A DNA stretch of 32,479 nt from a virus. Each line of letters opens with the position of its first letter. Position 1 is the stretch's first letter. The stretch covers positions 1-32,479 of the IMG/VR virus record IMGVR_UViG_3300027763_002072; one strand, 5' to 3'. A program made the translations under genes and the position numbers. Shown here one piece after another: positions 31,304-32,479 of the stretch. The notes beneath the pieces were generated by a model. The model was not told the origin of the DNA. It was given only the letters and a program-made list of their open reading frames with translations, and made no database searches.

Positions 31304-32479
31304 TTAATGCGAACCAAATAACCACCCATATTTTTGGTAATCAGCCTTGGTGGCTTCACCTTGATTATTCATACCATTACCTCTACCCATTTGTGGAACC
31401 ATAGGATTAAAGAAGTCTGAAGAGTTTTTATTTTCATTAATATTTGTTGACCATGAATTAATCATTGCTTTTGTATGATTGGTAACTTTTTCTAATGATT
31501 GAAATGATTTTTCTGCAACATACAAAGCCATTGATACTCCCATAATACAGTCATCATGATGGCCTTTTTGGTGGTCAGGTCTTCCGTTAATATAAATAAA
31601 TGTATTCATTTCATTGTATAATCTACTTGAGTATACTTTAAATCCATGTCTAACATTTTCCTCAAACGCCGATATAATTTGAACCCTTTTTGAGTTAAAA
31701 TTAATACCTGGTATTCTGTCATTAATTTTTGGGTCCCATTTCCATTTATTAGTTGTATCAACATTATCAACATATAATCCACCTTGATATGATAATTCTT
31801 GTAATTTTCTTGATGTAGAAATACCCATACCTCCTGTAATATCAATTACACAGTAAGCATTATACATTGTTCCCCATTTATAAGCAATTTCCGCTACAAC
31901 ATCTGGTGGAACTTTGGCAACATACTCTAACACCTGTTCTCTTTCATCAAAATCAATGATTTGTATACACGAGAAGTCTTCAGAGTCACCCCTTGATACA
32001 TCAACACCCATTACATACTTATGTCCGTTTACAGGTTCTTTAAATATCCATAGTGAACCTCCCATAAGTTTAGCTTGAGCATCACGTAGCGTATTTTTGG
32101 AAATACCTTGCATTAATTCAGATTCAAACACATTATCACCTGAACCTAAAAAATCACATTCTAATTCCTGAGCAACTTTTCTTCGGTCAAACTTTAATTT
32201 TTTAACCATACTTTCAAACCAAGCAGAACATGGTTTATACCCTTGTTCAATATAGTCGGTTACAACAGTGTGGTCTCTTTCATATGGATTTTCCATTGAC
32301 AAATTAATGATATCTTTATCACTGTATTCTTCTCTATTTAATAGAAAGTGTACTAAATCATTAGTTTTAACCATATACAAATCTTTTGTATATCTTGGGT
32401 CACGATACCAAAACATCTCAGATATTTTGAAATCATTCATATTTCTTAATGATTGGTCGTAAATTTCATAATAAATTTG
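31304..32479 (-). CDS. Terminase large subunit, T4 gp17-like, nuclease half (5' end outside window)
   Basis: The frame runs open past the apparent ATG at 32440 to the window end: 13 more codons (QIYYEIYDQSLRN) read as the continuation of the linker before the nuclease domain, so the true start and the ATPase half are missing. Visible: MFWYRDPRY, an ELECDFLGSGDNVFE segment typical of the ATPase/nuclease junction, GVDVSRGDSEDFSCIQI with the first metal Asp, CVIDITGGMGIS with the second, and HHDDCIMGVSMAL with the third. This RNase H-like domain cuts concatemeric DNA during packaging. The final DYQKYGWLFG tail follows a Gln/Asn-rich linker. Confidence 0.92.
   Translation of the reverse strand, partial: QIYYEIYDQSLRNMNDFKISEMFWYRDPRYTKDLYMVKTNDLVHFLLNREEYSDKDIINLSMENPYERDHTVVTDYIEQGYKPCSAWFESMVKKLKFDRRKVAQELECDFLGSGDNVFESELMQGISKNTLRDAQAKLMGGSLWIFKEPVNGHKYVMGVDVSRGDSEDFSCIQIIDFDEREQVLEYVAKVPPDVVAEIAYKWGTMYNAYCVIDITGGMGISTSRKLQELSYQGGLYVDNVDTTNKWKWDPKINDRIPGINFNSKRVQIISAFEENVRHGFKVYSSRLYNEMNTFIYINGRPDHQKGHHDDCIMGVSMALYVAEKSFQSLEKVTNHTKAMINSWSTNINENKNSSDFFNPMVPQMGRGNGMNNQGEATKADYQKYGWLFGSH

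Noticed and set aside
32438-32440. ATG of the terminase frame as the true gene start
   Set aside because: The frame stays open for 13 more codons to the window edge and these read as terminase linker (QIYYEIYDQSLRN); a start here would leave a terminase without its ATPase domain.
1-32479. tRNA genes or insertion sequences
   Set aside because: None was recognised by eye: no cloverleaf with CCA-proximal arms in the gaps and no transposase-like protein.

Overview
The window reads as part of the genome of a large, AT-rich, T4-like contractile-tailed phage (myovirus) whose host is probably a member of the Bacteroidota. The phage call rests on a recognisable T4-type head module: large terminase (gp17-like, cut by the window end), portal (gp20-like), prohead core protein, prohead protease (gp21-like), scaffold (gp22-like) and major capsid protein (gp23-like), plus a gp55-like late sigma factor and a PhoH-type ATPase. 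The host call is indirect. Start codons follow A-rich stretches with almost no Shine-Dalgarno sequence, one promoter has the Bacteroidota -7 form TAnnTTTG, one small protein resembles DUF4494, and the phage carries its own ribosomal protein bS21.

Layout. 1-10241 (+) is a tightly packed glycan cassette. It holds an incomplete GT-B glycosyltransferase, a sugar-nucleotide dehydrogenase homologue that has lost catalytic residues, two GT-A transferases and one GT-A-like protein, three FkbM-type methyltransferases, GT11 and GT10 fucosyltransferase homologues, a possible third fucosyltransferase, an SDR epimerase, a GDP-mannose 3,5-epimerase with all catalytic residues, and a DUF6165 protein. 10261-14488 (+) holds PhoH, a degenerate HAD-like protein, a small protein, two more glycosyltransferases and the late sigma factor. 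14504-20717 (+) holds virion/baseplate-type proteins. 20754-22423 holds small accessory genes, including a membrane-anchored protein and a Cys-containing protein on the opposite strand. 22454-32479 (-) is the head module, with a zinc-ribbon protein downstream of the capsid gene. The bS21 gene is inserted on the opposite strand between prohead genes.

How it may work together. GDP-mannose from the host could be epimerised to GDP-L-galactose and used by the fucosyltransferase-like enzymes, then O-methylated by the FkbM enzymes, to build an unusual glycan on the virion or host surface. The gp55-like factor would drive late genes, and a repeated TATTTATA/TATAAATA octamer at gene borders is a candidate late signal. 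The protease gp21 would cut the capsid protein at an I-x-E/A site. The same motif sits at the N-termini of gp21 itself and of a Cys-containing protein, which suggests a packaged internal protein. bS21 would enter the host ribosome and could change start-site choice.

No tRNA, rRNA, CRISPR array or insertion sequence was recognised by eye, and no gene-free stretch exceeds about 200 bases.
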